Shown here: piece after piece, positions 1 through 7,784 of the stretch
How positions within the stretch are numbered: the stretch's first letter is position 1
How the letters are laid out: each line of letters opens with the position of its first letter
Assembly (NCBI GenBank): GCA_047635255.1
Contig: JBLIIR010000011.1
Span: 1 to 29,707, forward strand
Source: Porticoccus sp047635255
GTDB taxonomy: Bacteria; Pseudomonadota; Gammaproteobacteria; Pseudomonadales; Porticoccaceae
Direction of reading: 5' to 3'
Length of the DNA stretch: 29,707 nt
Made by a program: the position numbers and the translations under genes
The notes under the pieces: generated by a model
The model's input: only the letters and a program-made list of their open reading frames with translations
What the model was told of the DNA's origin: nothing
Databases searched by the model: none

Positions 1-831
1 TATGTGGATGGCTGGGATGACCCTCGTTTACCAACAATTTCAGGGTTGCGTCGTCGCGGCGTACCAGCAGTGGCCATTCGTAATTTTTGCGATAGTCTTG
101 CAGTAGCAAAAACTGACGGGTTGGTAGACCTCTCTCAGTTTGAATTTTTTATTCGTGACGAGTTAAATAAGAGTGCTCCTCGTGCCATGGCGGTTTTGCA
201 TCCTTTAAAGGTGGTCATTACTAATCTCCCCGAGGGGTATTTAGAACAACTACCGGCCCCCTGTCATCATGAGCTGCAGTTAGGCGATCGCAATCTTCCT
301 TTTACCCGAGAAATTTACATTGATGCAAATGACTTTAAGGAAGAATACAGCAAGAAGCTTAATAAAAAACTTTCTCCCGGTAAGCGCGTTAGATTGCGTC
401 ATTGCTATGTAATTGAGGCTGACGACTACTTAAAAAATGAAAAAGGAGATGTTGTTCAAGTCAATGCGACTTTAGTCTCTGAGACACTAGGAAGAGACCC
501 TGTTGACGGCATTAAACCTAAAGGGGTGCTTCACTGGGTGTCCGCTACGAATTGTGTTGATTGTGATGTTTACCTGTATGATCGTTTATTTAGCGATCCC
601 TTGCCTGATGCAGGTGATAAGAATTTTATTGAGATGATGGAGAAAGAATCACTGAAGATATTGACCAATTGTAAGGCTGAATCCAGTTTAGCCGATGTTG
701 AGATAGGGATGCCCTATCAATTTGAGAGGGAAGGCTACTTCTGCAAAGATAGTCATAGCGAAGATTCGAAAAAAATTGTATTTAACCAGACCATTGCGCT
801 CCGATCTAGCTGGACGGAAGTTTCGTCTTAA
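1..831 (+). CDS. glnS: Glutaminyl-tRNA synthetase, C-terminal part (5' truncated by window edge)
   Basis: Cytosolic enzyme that charges tRNA-Gln with glutamine. The reading frame is open from base 1, so the gene begins outside the window; about 276 residues remain, against about 554 for the whole enzyme in E. coli. The visible part starts at the very conserved GWDDPRLPTISGLRRRG stretch just after the catalytic core and continues through the segment NKSAPRAMAVLHPLKVV and the two beta-barrel anticodon-binding domains. Late conserved motifs are GVLHWVSA, LYDRLFS and QFEREGYFC. The Rossmann fold with the HIGH and KMSKS-like motifs lies upstream and cannot be checked. cysS follows 50 bases downstream on the same strand, and the pair may be co-transcribed. 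There is no terminator hairpin in the gap, only an oligo-T run. Identity is secure; the only anomaly is truncation by the window. Confidence 0.97.
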   Translation, partial: YVDGWDDPRLPTISGLRRRGVPAVAIRNFCDSLAVAKTDGLVDLSQFEFFIRDELNKSAPRAMAVLHPLKVVITNLPEGYLEQLPAPCHHELQLGDRNLPFTREIYIDANDFKEEYSKKLNKKLSPGKRVRLRHCYVIEADDYLKNEKGDVVQVNATLVSETLGRDPVDGIKPKGVLHWVSATNCVDCDVYLYDRLFSDPLPDAGDKNFIEMMEKESLKILTNCKAESSLADVEIGMPYQFEREGYFCKDSHSEDSKKIVFNQTIALRSSWTEVSS

Positions 832-881
832 CATTACAGTATTTCACAAAATTTTTTTTTAGGCCTTAGATTAATCAAATT

Positions 882-2291
882 ATGACGCTACAAATATATA
901 ATACATTGACTCGCCAGAAAGAAGTTTTCAGACCGATAATCCAGGGTAATATCAATATGTATGTCTGCGGAATAACTGTTTATGACCTATGTCATATTGG
1001 GCATGCAAGAGTACTAGTAGCATTTGATGTAGTTGCTAGGTATTTGCGGTCACAGGGGTGGAACCTCAGCTACGTTCGGAATATCACAGATATTGACGAT
1101 AAGATTTTAAACAGGGCAGATGAAAATGCTGAACTCTACTCAGTTCTGACTGAGCGCATGATAGACGCCATGCATGAAGATGAAAGATTATTGGGAATTT
1201 TGCCCCCAGACATGGAGCCAAGGGCTACCGCGTATATTGATGAAATTATTGCTATGGTTGGAGTGTTAATTGATAAAAATCATGCTTATGCTACAGAAAA
1301 TGGCGATGTTTATTATCGGGTCAACAGTTTTTCTGACTACGGAAAATTAAGTAAGCGCAATCCTGAAGATTTACTGATAGACGCACGCATTGATATGAAC
1401 TTAAGCAAGGAAGATCAGCGTGATTTTGCTTTATGGAAAAGCGCAAAGACTGAAGAGGTTAGCTGGAATTCTCCTTGGGGTCCAGGAAGACCTGGGTGGC
1501 ATATTGAGTGCTCTGCTATGTCAACTTGCTGCCTTGGGGCTACTTTTGATATTCATGGGGGAGGGCCAGATTTGCCGTTTCCTCATCATGAGAATGAAAT
1601 AGCTCAAAGTGAAGCTGCAACTGGAGAAAAATACGTAAACTACTGGATGCATGCTGGCGCTGTAAGAGTTGATGATGAAAAAATGTCTAAGTCTCTTGGA
1701 AACTTTTTTACTATCAAGGAGGTGCTGAAAAAATATCACCCAGAAATAATTCGTTATTTTTTGCTTTCTAGTCATTATCGTAGTCCTATAAATTACTCCG
1801 AAGAAAGTCTAATCGAAGCGAAGACAGGGTTGGAGAGATTTTATATGACTCTTAGACAATTTCCTGGTGTTCAGCCCTTTCCGCTCAGCGACCTCAAAAA
1901 TCGAAAACATTATGAATGCTTTGTCTTGGCTATGAATGATGACTTTAATACACGGGAGGCTTTGGCTGTCATGTATGACATGATTCGTCAAATTAATACT
2001 CTCGCTGTAACAGATAAAGCTGAGGCGTCCTTATTAGTGCGCGAGCTCAAATCTCTTGGGGGTATATTTGGAATTTTAGATTCTAGTCCAGAAGCATTTA
2101 TGCAAGGTGGAACTATTGTGGATGGGCTTGACGGTATTAGCTCTAGCGAGATAGAGGCCCTGATTTCCGAAAGAGTAACGGCAAAGAAAAATCATGATTT
2201 CCTAGATGCTGACCGCATAAGAAAGAAGTTGCTTGCTCAAGGTATTGTGCTGGAAGACTCTCGTGAGGGCACCTCCTGGAGAAGAGGGTAA
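882..2291 (+). CDS. cysS: Cysteinyl-tRNA synthetase
   Basis: Class I aminoacyl-tRNA synthetase that charges tRNA-Cys with cysteine in the cytosol. It has 469 residues, close to the family norm of about 460. The N-terminus has MYVCGITVYDLCHIGHAR, giving the first zinc-ligand Cys29 and the HIGH motif at 38-41. The remaining zinc ligands are expected in the ECSAMS and HHENEIAQSEA region (about residues 209-240). KMSKS is at 267-271. The C-terminal DALR-type helical domain and the small RDRIRKKL-like anticodon region (seen here as DADRIRKKLLAQGI) follow. The ATG start matches the usual N-terminus (short residues then YNTLTRQK), although no clear Shine-Dalgarno sequence precedes it. The gene is convergent with folD, with 55 bases between the stops and no obvious hairpin terminator there. 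Confidence 0.98.
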   Translation: MTLQIYNTLTRQKEVFRPIIQGNINMYVCGITVYDLCHIGHARVLVAFDVVARYLRSQGWNLSYVRNITDIDDKILNRADENAELYSVLTERMIDAMHEDERLLGILPPDMEPRATAYIDEIIAMVGVLIDKNHAYATENGDVYYRVNSFSDYGKLSKRNPEDLLIDARIDMNLSKEDQRDFALWKSAKTEEVSWNSPWGPGRPGWHIECSAMSTCCLGATFDIHGGGPDLPFPHHENEIAQSEAATGEKYVNYWMHAGAVRVDDEKMSKSLGNFFTIKEVLKKYHPEIIRYFLLSSHYRSPINYSEESLIEAKTGLERFYMTLRQFPGVQPFPLSDLKNRKHYECFVLAMNDDFNTREALAVMYDMIRQINTLAVTDKAEASLLVRELKSLGGIFGILDSSPEAFMQGGTIVDGLDGISSSEIEALISERVTAKKNHDFLDADRIRKKLLAQGIVLEDSREGTSWRRG

Positions 2292-2346
2292 ATACCTTTT
2301 AATATGCAGAATATACGTATCTCCAGTTAACCTTAAATTTTTTACA

Positions 2347-3186
2347 CTATTTTCTTTCTGCGGCATCTACAGCCTGAAAGATAAGCGTGTTAATTGTCAT
2401 TGGCCCCACCCCACCAGGCACTGGAGTTATTGCAGAGACACGATCATAAAGTGGAGTAAGCTCGATATCACCAATGCCGCCTGGGTGGTAGCCGGCATCG
2501 ATAACTACTGCACCATCTTTAATCCAGCTTGCCTTTATGAATTCAGGCTTCCCTACGGCACCGACAACAATATCAGCATTTTTAATAATATCAGGCAAAT
2601 TTTTGGTGCGTGAATGACAGACGGTGATAGTGGCATTTTGATTGAGCATCATCATTGCCATTGGCTTACCAAGAATAGGACTGCGACCAACGATAACAGC
2701 ATGCTTTCCTTCAATGGGAATCTTATAGGCGTTTAAAAGCCGCATTATGCCTTGAGGAGTCGCTGATCCATAGGCCTCTTCGCCCATTGCCATGCGCCCG
2801 AAGCCGAGACAGGTGACTCCATCAACGTCTTTATTCAACGTAATGCTATCAAAGCAAATTCTTTCCTCAATTTGAGGAGGCACGGGATGCTGAAGAAGGA
2901 TTCCTTGACATAGAGGGTTAGCATTTAATTCTTTGATTTTAATTAAGAGTTCTTCTGTAGTTGTAGTTTCAGGCAATTCTATCGCGATGGAATCCATGCC
3001 TACTCGTTTGCATGCATTTTGTTTCATGCGAACATACGTGGCAGAAGCAGGGTCGCTACCCACAAGAATAGTTGCAAGCATGGGCGTCTTACCATTACTT
3101 GCATCCTTGATGCGAGCAACTCTCTCATATAACTCTGCTTCAGTTTTTAAAGCGATAGCTTTCCCATCAAGTATTTGGGTTTTCAT
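2347..3186 (-). CDS. folD: Bifunctional methylenetetrahydrofolate dehydrogenase / methenyltetrahydrofolate cyclohydrolase
   Basis: Interconverts 5,10-methylene-, 5,10-methenyl- and 10-formyl-tetrahydrofolate, normally with NADP, supplying one-carbon units for purines and formyl-Met. It has 279 residues, the normal length. The catalytic lysine lies in TYVRMKQNACKRVGMDS (Lys55). The substrate-site Gln is in GILLQHPVP (Gln99) and the Asp in KDVDG (Asp122). The Rossmann-type cofactor segment is GKHAVIVGRSPILGKPMAMM, and the C-terminal signature is TPVPGGVGPMT. The start is supported by an AGGA Shine-Dalgarno sequence about 12 bases upstream. The loop FGRMAMGEEAYGSATPQG, the CHSRT motif and the VIDAGYHPGGIGD segment resemble the FolD I remember from Acinetobacter rather than the usual Pseudomonas/E. 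coli form (HPYNxGRL, LRPCTPxG, GASNIVGRP), so the gene may have been displaced in place. It is transcribed divergently from the tRNA trio. Confidence 0.96.
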   Translation of the reverse strand: MKTQILDGKAIALKTEAELYERVARIKDASNGKTPMLATILVGSDPASATYVRMKQNACKRVGMDSIAIELPETTTTEELLIKIKELNANPLCQGILLQHPVPPQIEERICFDSITLNKDVDGVTCLGFGRMAMGEEAYGSATPQGIMRLLNAYKIPIEGKHAVIVGRSPILGKPMAMMMLNQNATITVCHSRTKNLPDIIKNADIVVGAVGKPEFIKASWIKDGAVVIDAGYHPGGIGDIELTPLYDRVSAITPVPGGVGPMTINTLIFQAVDAAERK

Positions 3187-3203
3187 AAAATTAAAGATTC
3201 CTA

Positions 3204-3289
3204 AATCAAAAGAACGAACAGGTCTTGGTAAGCAGCCATCTTCTCATTTCAGGCGGCCTCTGTGAAGAGAATACCTGTTCCTTTTGATT
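3204..3289. repeat. Imperfect inverted repeat, about 17-bp arms, between folD and the tRNA operon
   Basis: The left arm 3204-3223 reads AATCAAAAGAACGAACAGGT. The right arm 3273-3289 reads ACCTGTTCCTTTTGATT, whose reverse complement matches the left arm except for three extra bases (AAC) in the left arm. The arms are separated by 49 bases. The spacer contains a candidate minus-strand folD promoter (-35 TTCACA at 3266-3261, 17-base spacer, -10 GAAGAT at 3243-3238 with a TG extension). The right arm abuts the -35 box of the tRNA promoter. It could be a paired operator, a long RNA stem or a relic of duplication; the sequence does not decide between these. Confidence 0.6.
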
Positions 3290-3316
3290 GACTAGATCGC
3301 CTGTCATCAGTATCAT
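3288..3316 (+). promoter_or_regulatory. Sigma70 promoter of the tRNA-Pro/Arg/His operon
   Basis: The -35 box is TTGACT at 3288-3293, followed by a 17-base spacer and the -10 box TATCAT at 3311-3316; each box is one base from consensus. The stretch after the -10 (GCCCACC, 3317-3323) is GC-rich, the type of discriminator linked to stringent control of stable RNA promoters. The predicted transcript start is near 3323, leaving a leader of about 27 bases before tRNA-Pro for RNase trimming. Confidence 0.75.
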
Positions 3317-3349
3317 GCCCACCTCTCGATTTGAGGGTAAAAGTGACGA

Positions 3350-3426
3350 CGGGGATTAGCGCAGTCTGGTAGCGCGCCTGCTTTGGGAGCAGGATGTCGG
3401 GGGTTCGAATCCCTCATCCCCGACCA
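3350..3426 (+). tRNA. tRNA-Pro (anticodon UGG)
   Basis: 77 bases including an encoded CCA. The acceptor arm CGGGGAT pairs with ATCCCCG, then A73 and CCA. The anticodon stem CCTGC/GCAGG encloses the loop TTTGGGA, with anticodon TGG at 3384-3386. The T arm contains GGTTCGAATCC. The C1 start with a terminal C-G pair is typical of bacterial proline tRNA. It is the first gene of the three-tRNA operon. Confidence 0.97.
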
Positions 3427-3447
3427 TCATTTTGGATAAGTTGTTGA

Positions 3448-3524
3448 GCGCCCTTAGCTCAGCTGGATAGAGCAACGGCCTTCTAAGCCGTAGGTCGCAG
3501 GTTCGAATCCTGCAGGGCGCGCCA
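3448..3524 (+). tRNA. tRNA-Arg (anticodon UCU)
   Basis: 77 bases including an encoded CCA. The acceptor arm GCGCCCT pairs with AGGGCGC, followed by G73 and CCA. The D arm has TAGCTCAGCTGGATAGAG. The anticodon stem ACGGC/GCCGT encloses CTTCTAA, with anticodon TCT at 3482-3484, which reads AGA/AGG. It lies 21 bases after tRNA-Pro and is therefore co-transcribed. Confidence 0.97.
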
Positions 3525-3548
3525 TCCAGCACGAGCAATTCAAGCAGT

Positions 3549-3625
3549 GGTGGCTGTAGCTCAGTTGGTAGAGCCCCGGATTGTGATTCCGGTGGTCGCG
3601 GGTTCGAGCCCCGTCAGCCACCCCA
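3549..3625 (+). tRNA. tRNA-His (anticodon GUG)
   Basis: 77 bases counting the encoded G at position -1 (3549) that is the identity element for HisRS and pairs with C73. The acceptor arm GTGGCTG pairs with CAGCCAC, followed by C73 and CCA. The anticodon stem CCGGA/TCCGG encloses TTGTGAT, with anticodon GTG at 3583-3585. It is the last gene of the trio; no clear hairpin terminator follows, so read-through toward the SDR gene is possible. Confidence 0.97.
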
Positions 3626-3791
3626 TTTGATTTAAAATTCCTTATATTTTCAACTAAGTTCCTTTTCGTACCCTTTTTACATTAATATCGATGCTTACTC
3701 TTGTTTTTTGGTTGCTAGACTATCGCTTAGCAATGGTTCCATTAACAGCGGTATTTAGAAATAGAATTATAAATTAAAGGGTAACTGTAAG

Positions 3792-4535
3792 ATGGATTGT
3801 CAGTCAGGTAAGATCGTATTTATTACAGGTGGAAATCGTGGTCTTGGTTTTGAAACAGCGAAACGCTTGGGCTCCCTAGGCATGACATTGCTAATTGGTT
3901 CTCGCAAGCTTTCAAATGGACAGTTGGCTGTGAATCAGCTTCAAGCATTGGGGTATAACGCTGAAACCATTCATTACGATGCGCGCGAGCCAAGACTGGT
4001 TGATGCTGTTTGTAAGCACATCGATGATAAATATGGGAAGCTAGACGTCTTAGTCAATAATGCAGGAATTCTTTTAGAGCAGGTAATGGATAAGAATAGT
4101 AGCAGCTCGGTGAGCCCTGCAGTGCTGGAAGAAACATTTCAAATTAACGTGTTCGCCATCGTGGTATTAACACAAAAATTATTACCTCTTATCAAAAAGT
4201 CAGATGCCGGACGAATTGTTAATTTATCTAGTATCCTGGGTTCGCACACACTGCATAGCATGAAAAATTCGCCAATAGAGCCAGCAAAAGCTTTTGCATA
4301 TAACGCATCAAAATCTGCTCTAAACGCATACACCATACACCTAGCCCATGAGTTAAGAGATACTAGCGTTAAGGTTAATTCCGCCCACCCTGGTTGGGTA
4401 AAAACAGAATTAGGTGGACCAGATGCTCCAATGGAGATTGTGGATAGCTATAAAACTTGTACGCGTCTAGCAACTTTGGACTCTAAAGGGCCAACAGGCG
4501 GATTTTTTCACGAAGAAGATACTTTGCCTTGGTGA
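3792..4535 (+). CDS. Short-chain dehydrogenase/reductase (carbonyl-reductase-like SDR)
   Basis: A classical SDR oxidoreductase of 247 residues, predicted cytosolic and NADP(H)- or NAD(H)-dependent. The cofactor motif TGGNRGLG is at 12-19, the structural NNAG at 89-92, Asn119 in QINVF, the catalytic Ser in NLSS (146-147), and the catalytic Tyr170 and Lys174 in YNASK. The PG motif HPGWVKTELGG closes the substrate side. The basic residues RK in GSRKL after the second beta strand favour NADPH (inference). The overall layout resembles carbonyl reductases, with an extra loop before the catalytic Tyr (about 150-168). The substrate cannot be named. The ATG start has a weak purine-rich AAAGGG upstream. 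A short inverted repeat, TTGCTA-N10-TAGCAA at 3712-3733, lies in its leader and could be an operator. The next gene is an LpxO-like hydroxylase; no functional link between the two is evident. Confidence 0.85.
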   Translation: MDCQSGKIVFITGGNRGLGFETAKRLGSLGMTLLIGSRKLSNGQLAVNQLQALGYNAETIHYDAREPRLVDAVCKHIDDKYGKLDVLVNNAGILLEQVMDKNSSSSVSPAVLEETFQINVFAIVVLTQKLLPLIKKSDAGRIVNLSSILGSHTLHSMKNSPIEPAKAFAYNASKSALNAYTIHLAHELRDTSVKVNSAHPGWVKTELGGPDAPMEIVDSYKTCTRLATLDSKGPTGGFFHEEDTLPW

Positions 4536-4618
4536 TATGATTGCAATGCAAGAACAGCAGATAAAATTATATGTCTTGGTCCAAATTGGACCGTAGACCA
4601 CTTTTTTTGGACTTTGAT

Positions 4619-5518
4619 ATGGGATTGGTAGTACTTTTTATTTTTATTATTTGTGCATTTTATGTGCAAAGTAGAGGCGTTGTTCAGCACAATAAGCTGA
4701 TTCGTAAAATAAGCGACCATTCTAATATCTTTGGGCCGATAAATTGTTTGTTCTATGGTTTTTCTACGATAAAAAAATCTGTATATATTGATGTTAACCA
4801 TTTTCCTGAATTAAAAGTACTTAAAGATAATTGGAAAGTTATAAGAGATGAGGCTGTTAGGCTCAATGATGACACTCAAATAAAGTCTTCAGAAGAAAAA
4901 GATGACTTAGGTTTTAATTCATTTTTTAAAACTGGATGGAAGCGTTTTTACTTAAAATGGTACGGCGCTTCTCTTCATTCAGCGAATAGGCTTTGTCCAA
5001 AAACTGTGGATTTGATTAATTCCATCCCAAGTATAAAAGGTGCGATGTTTGCTATGCTTCCTCCGGGGGCTAGGTTGGTCAAGCATCGTGATCCTTATGC
5101 GGGCTCCTTTAGATACCATTTGGGATTGATAACTCCCAATTCTGAAGACTGCTTCATTTTTGTCGATGGCAAGAAATATTATTGGAAAGACGGAGAGGCA
5201 GTCATGTTTGACGAAACCTTTATTCATTATGCTGAAAATAAAACAGATACCAATAGAATCGTATTATTTTTAGATGTCAAAAGACCAGTAAGTTTCTTTT
5301 TGGTTGACTGGATAAATGAACTCTTTTCTCGAATTTTTATGGCAGCCACAACCACTAAAAATATGGATGGCGATAAAATTGGAGGTATTAATCGTTTGTT
5401 CCCTTACATCTTTAAGGTTCGCTTGATTGGGAAAAAGATAAAAAAATCAAACAGAGGCGTATATTATATACTCCAATATTCTATTTATTTGTTAATCATT
5501 TATGGAATATTTTTTTAA
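4619..5518 (+). CDS. lpxO: LpxO-like lipid A 2-hydroxylase (aspartyl/asparaginyl beta-hydroxylase fold)
   Basis: Probable Fe(II)/2-oxoglutarate-dependent dioxygenase that 2-hydroxylates a secondary acyl chain of lipid A at the inner membrane. The start is set at the ATG at 4619 because the protein then begins directly with one membrane segment (MGLVVLFIFIICAFYV) followed by SRG, as in known LpxO proteins, and has 299 residues, matching about 302 for the Salmonella enzyme; an in-frame ATG at 4571 would add 16 residues. Neither start has a strong Shine-Dalgarno sequence. Metal ligands are visible as His156 and Asp158 in KHRDPY and His203 in FIHYAENKTD, with Arg213 placed to bind 2-oxoglutarate. 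SDHSNIFGPIN is another family stretch. The C-terminus ends in a hydrophobic segment (YILQYSIYLLIIYGIFF), possibly a second membrane helix. The substrate is inferred from the family; peptide hydroxylases share this fold. Confidence 0.82.
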   Translation: MGLVVLFIFIICAFYVQSRGVVQHNKLIRKISDHSNIFGPINCLFYGFSTIKKSVYIDVNHFPELKVLKDNWKVIRDEAVRLNDDTQIKSSEEKDDLGFNSFFKTGWKRFYLKWYGASLHSANRLCPKTVDLINSIPSIKGAMFAMLPPGARLVKHRDPYAGSFRYHLGLITPNSEDCFIFVDGKKYYWKDGEAVMFDETFIHYAENKTDTNRIVLFLDVKRPVSFFLVDWINELFSRIFMAATTTKNMDGDKIGGINRLFPYIFKVRLIGKKIKKSNRGVYYILQYSIYLLIIYGIFF

Positions 5519-5545
5519 ATAGCTGTTCATTCCTAAGGGGCATTC

Positions 5546-7726
5546 ATGTTGCAGAAGGATATTTTTCGAGGTGATTTTTTAAAACTACAGCGGCTTAATA
5601 GCGGCTTTCTAGAATTGATCTTTGATGCAATAAACGGATCTGTGAATGTTTTTAATCAAGCAGCATTGGATGAACTTCTTGATGCGTTATTGGCCTTAAA
5701 CGATCAGCCTGACGCAAAAGGACTTATTTTTACTAGCGCTAAGAGTGTTTTTATTGCAGGGGCTGATATTGCTGAGTTTAGCGCTATATTCAAAGGTAAT
5801 ATGAGAGATCTGAAAACCTTTCTTGATAAGGCGAATAATGCGTTCAATCAAATTGAATCTTTACCATATCCGACAATTGCTTTAATTAATGGCTTCGCTC
5901 TAGGCGGTGGTTTTGAATTGTGTCTTGCTTGCGACTTTCGTGTAATGTCAAGCAAGGCTGCTGTAGGTTTACCAGAAACAAAACTTGGGATTATTCCAGG
6001 CTGGGGCGGAACTGTCCGCTTGCCTCGATTAATAGGATTTGATAATGCTATAGAGTGGATTGCCTCAGGTAGCCACAAGAAACCAGCACAGGCTCTAGCA
6101 GACGGTGCTGTAGATGCCATAGTTGAGCCTGAATTGTTGAGAGAAGAGGCTTTAGGAATGCTAGTTTCTGCTTCAAACGGTTGTCTTGATTACCAAAAGC
6201 GTCGCAAGCAAAAACAAATGCCTTTGCAGCTTAATGATAATGAAAGGGCCATGGCTGTAAGTACTTCTCGCGCTGTTATCCTTACCAAGGTTGGAGCCAG
6301 TTATCCTGCGCCAATCGTAGCTTTGGATGTCTTATCTAGGGCAGCAAAATTGAAGCGAGATGCCGCTTTAGAGATAGAATTTCAAGCTTTTAGTAAATTA
6401 TCCTTAACACCAGAGTGCCGATCCTTGGTGGGCATATTCACCAGTGATCAATACGTTAATTCTGTAGCTAAAAAATATGCGAAAAAAGCCTCCAAATTAG
6501 TTGAGCATGTCACAGTCTTGGGTGCCGGTATCATGGGTGGAGGAATTGCTTATCAGAACTCCCTCAAGGGATTCTCTGTTTTAATGAAAGATATAAATAG
6601 TGACTCATTAGCACTGGGCATGAATGAAGCCAATAAATTATTGGCTAAAAGGGTTGATAGGGGTCAAATGTCTGCATTAAGTGCTGGCAGCGCTCTCTCT
6701 AGAATTATTCCATCACTTGTTTACCAGGGTGTCGAAAATACCTCAATTGTTATTGAGGCTGTAGTTGAAAATGCCAAGATAAAATCTATTGTATTAGCTG
6801 ATGTAGAAGGAAAAATTCCGGCTGAGGCAATATTGGTTTCCAATACTTCGACAATTTCGATTGACTATCTGGCTAGCCACCTAAAGCGTCCCGATCAGTT
6901 TTGTGGAATGCATTTTTTTAACCCAGTCCATGCTATGCCCTTGGTGGAGATTATCCGTGGAAAAAAAACTTCTGAAGAAACCATTGGACTGGTGGTGGCT
7001 CATACGACTGCATTAGGAAAAAAGCCCATTGTGGTAAATGACTGCCCAGGATTTTTGGTTAATAGAGTACTCTTTCCTGCTGTTTTTGGCTTTGATATGA
7101 TGCTGGTTGATGGTGCTGATTTTCAGAAAATAGACAAAGCTATAGAGTCTTGGGGGTGGCCTATGGGTCCAGCCTACCTAATGGATGTTGTTGGCCTTGA
7201 TACAGCTGTACATTGTTTTTCATCCATTTTGGATGGGTACCCAGATCGAATGAAGGAAATATATGATGTGTCGCCAACTCGTTTATTGTTTGAAAATGAT
7301 CGTCTTGGTCAAAAAAACGGAAAAGGTTACTATTCATATGAAAATGATGCCCGAGGGAAGTCTAGAAAAATAGTAGATAACAAGACCTACGAGCTTCTAA
7401 AAACTTGCATTAATCGTTCTGATAGCAATTCCAGTGAATTTAGTGATGACTCTATTTTGACTCGATTTATGGTTCCCATGTGTATTGAGATTGCTCTTTG
7501 CTTGGAGGAGGGTGTTGTAGGATCCCCGTCAGAAGGAGACATGGCCGTGATCTACGGCCTTGGATTTCCAGCCTTTCGTGGCGGTTTGTTTAGATGGATG
7601 GATGAGATTGGTCTTGATGCCTTTTGTCAATTGGCGGATAGGTTTAAACATTTAGGGAAATTGTATGAGCCTACTTTAAAAATGCGCGAAATGGCTACAA
7701 AAGGAGGAAAATACTATGATGGATAG
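5546..7726 (+). CDS. fadB: Fatty acid oxidation complex alpha subunit (enoyl-CoA hydratase / 3-hydroxyacyl-CoA dehydrogenase)
   Basis: Multifunctional subunit of the cytosolic beta-oxidation complex. It hydrates enoyl-CoA and oxidises L-3-hydroxyacyl-CoA with NAD+, passing product to FadA. It has 726 residues, as in FadB (about 715-729). The N-terminal crotonase domain (about 1-190) has the oxyanion-hole segments AGADIAEF and ALGGGFE and both catalytic glutamates, Glu124 and Glu144 (in GLPETKLG). The NAD-binding domain starts with GAGIMGGGIAY at 326. The dehydrogenase catalytic His456 is in HFFNPVHAMPLVEIIRG, followed by CPGFLVNRVLFP. The C-terminal half has GLGFPAFRGGLFRWMD. FadB is favoured over FadJ by HFFNPVHAMPLVEIIRG and by the adjacent fadA. 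The start has AAGGGG about 7 bases upstream. No recognisable fatty-acid-responsive operator was seen in the 27-base leader. Confidence 0.95.
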   Translation: MLQKDIFRGDFLKLQRLNSGFLELIFDAINGSVNVFNQAALDELLDALLALNDQPDAKGLIFTSAKSVFIAGADIAEFSAIFKGNMRDLKTFLDKANNAFNQIESLPYPTIALINGFALGGGFELCLACDFRVMSSKAAVGLPETKLGIIPGWGGTVRLPRLIGFDNAIEWIASGSHKKPAQALADGAVDAIVEPELLREEALGMLVSASNGCLDYQKRRKQKQMPLQLNDNERAMAVSTSRAVILTKVGASYPAPIVALDVLSRAAKLKRDAALEIEFQAFSKLSLTPECRSLVGIFTSDQYVNSVAKKYAKKASKLVEHVTVLGAGIMGGGIAYQNSLKGFSVLMKDINSDSLALGMNEANKLLAKRVDRGQMSALSAGSALSRIIPSLVYQGVENTSIVIEAVVENAKIKSIVLADVEGKIPAEAILVSNTSTISIDYLASHLKRPDQFCGMHFFNPVHAMPLVEIIRGKKTSEETIGLVVAHTTALGKKPIVVNDCPGFLVNRVLFPAVFGFDMMLVDGADFQKIDKAIESWGWPMGPAYLMDVVGLDTAVHCFSSILDGYPDRMKEIYDVSPTRLLFENDRLGQKNGKGYYSYENDARGKSRKIVDNKTYELLKTCINRSDSNSSEFSDDSILTRFMVPMCIEIALCLEEGVVGSPSEGDMAVIYGLGFPAFRGGLFRWMDEIGLDAFCQLADRFKHLGKLYEPTLKMREMATKGGKYYDG

Positions 7727-7784
7727 GCGTCTATTTATCATTAATTTTTTCGACGGTGTTCGGTCAAGCAGAGGGCAGTGAATT

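Noticed and set aside
2233..2613. 126-codon plus-strand frame spanning the cysS end and antisense to folD
   Set aside because: Covers the ends of two real convergent genes in other frames; no domain and no start signals.
3356..3538. Minus-strand 60-codon reading frame over tRNA-Pro and tRNA-Arg
   Set aside because: It is antisense to two tRNAs and gives the RIRTCDLRLRRP and GFEPPTSC type peptide seen in many databases as a false protein made from tRNA genes.
4508..4801. 97-codon minus-strand frame across the SDR-lpxO junction
   Set aside because: Lysine/asparagine-rich AT shadow overlapping two real genes, without a ribosome site.
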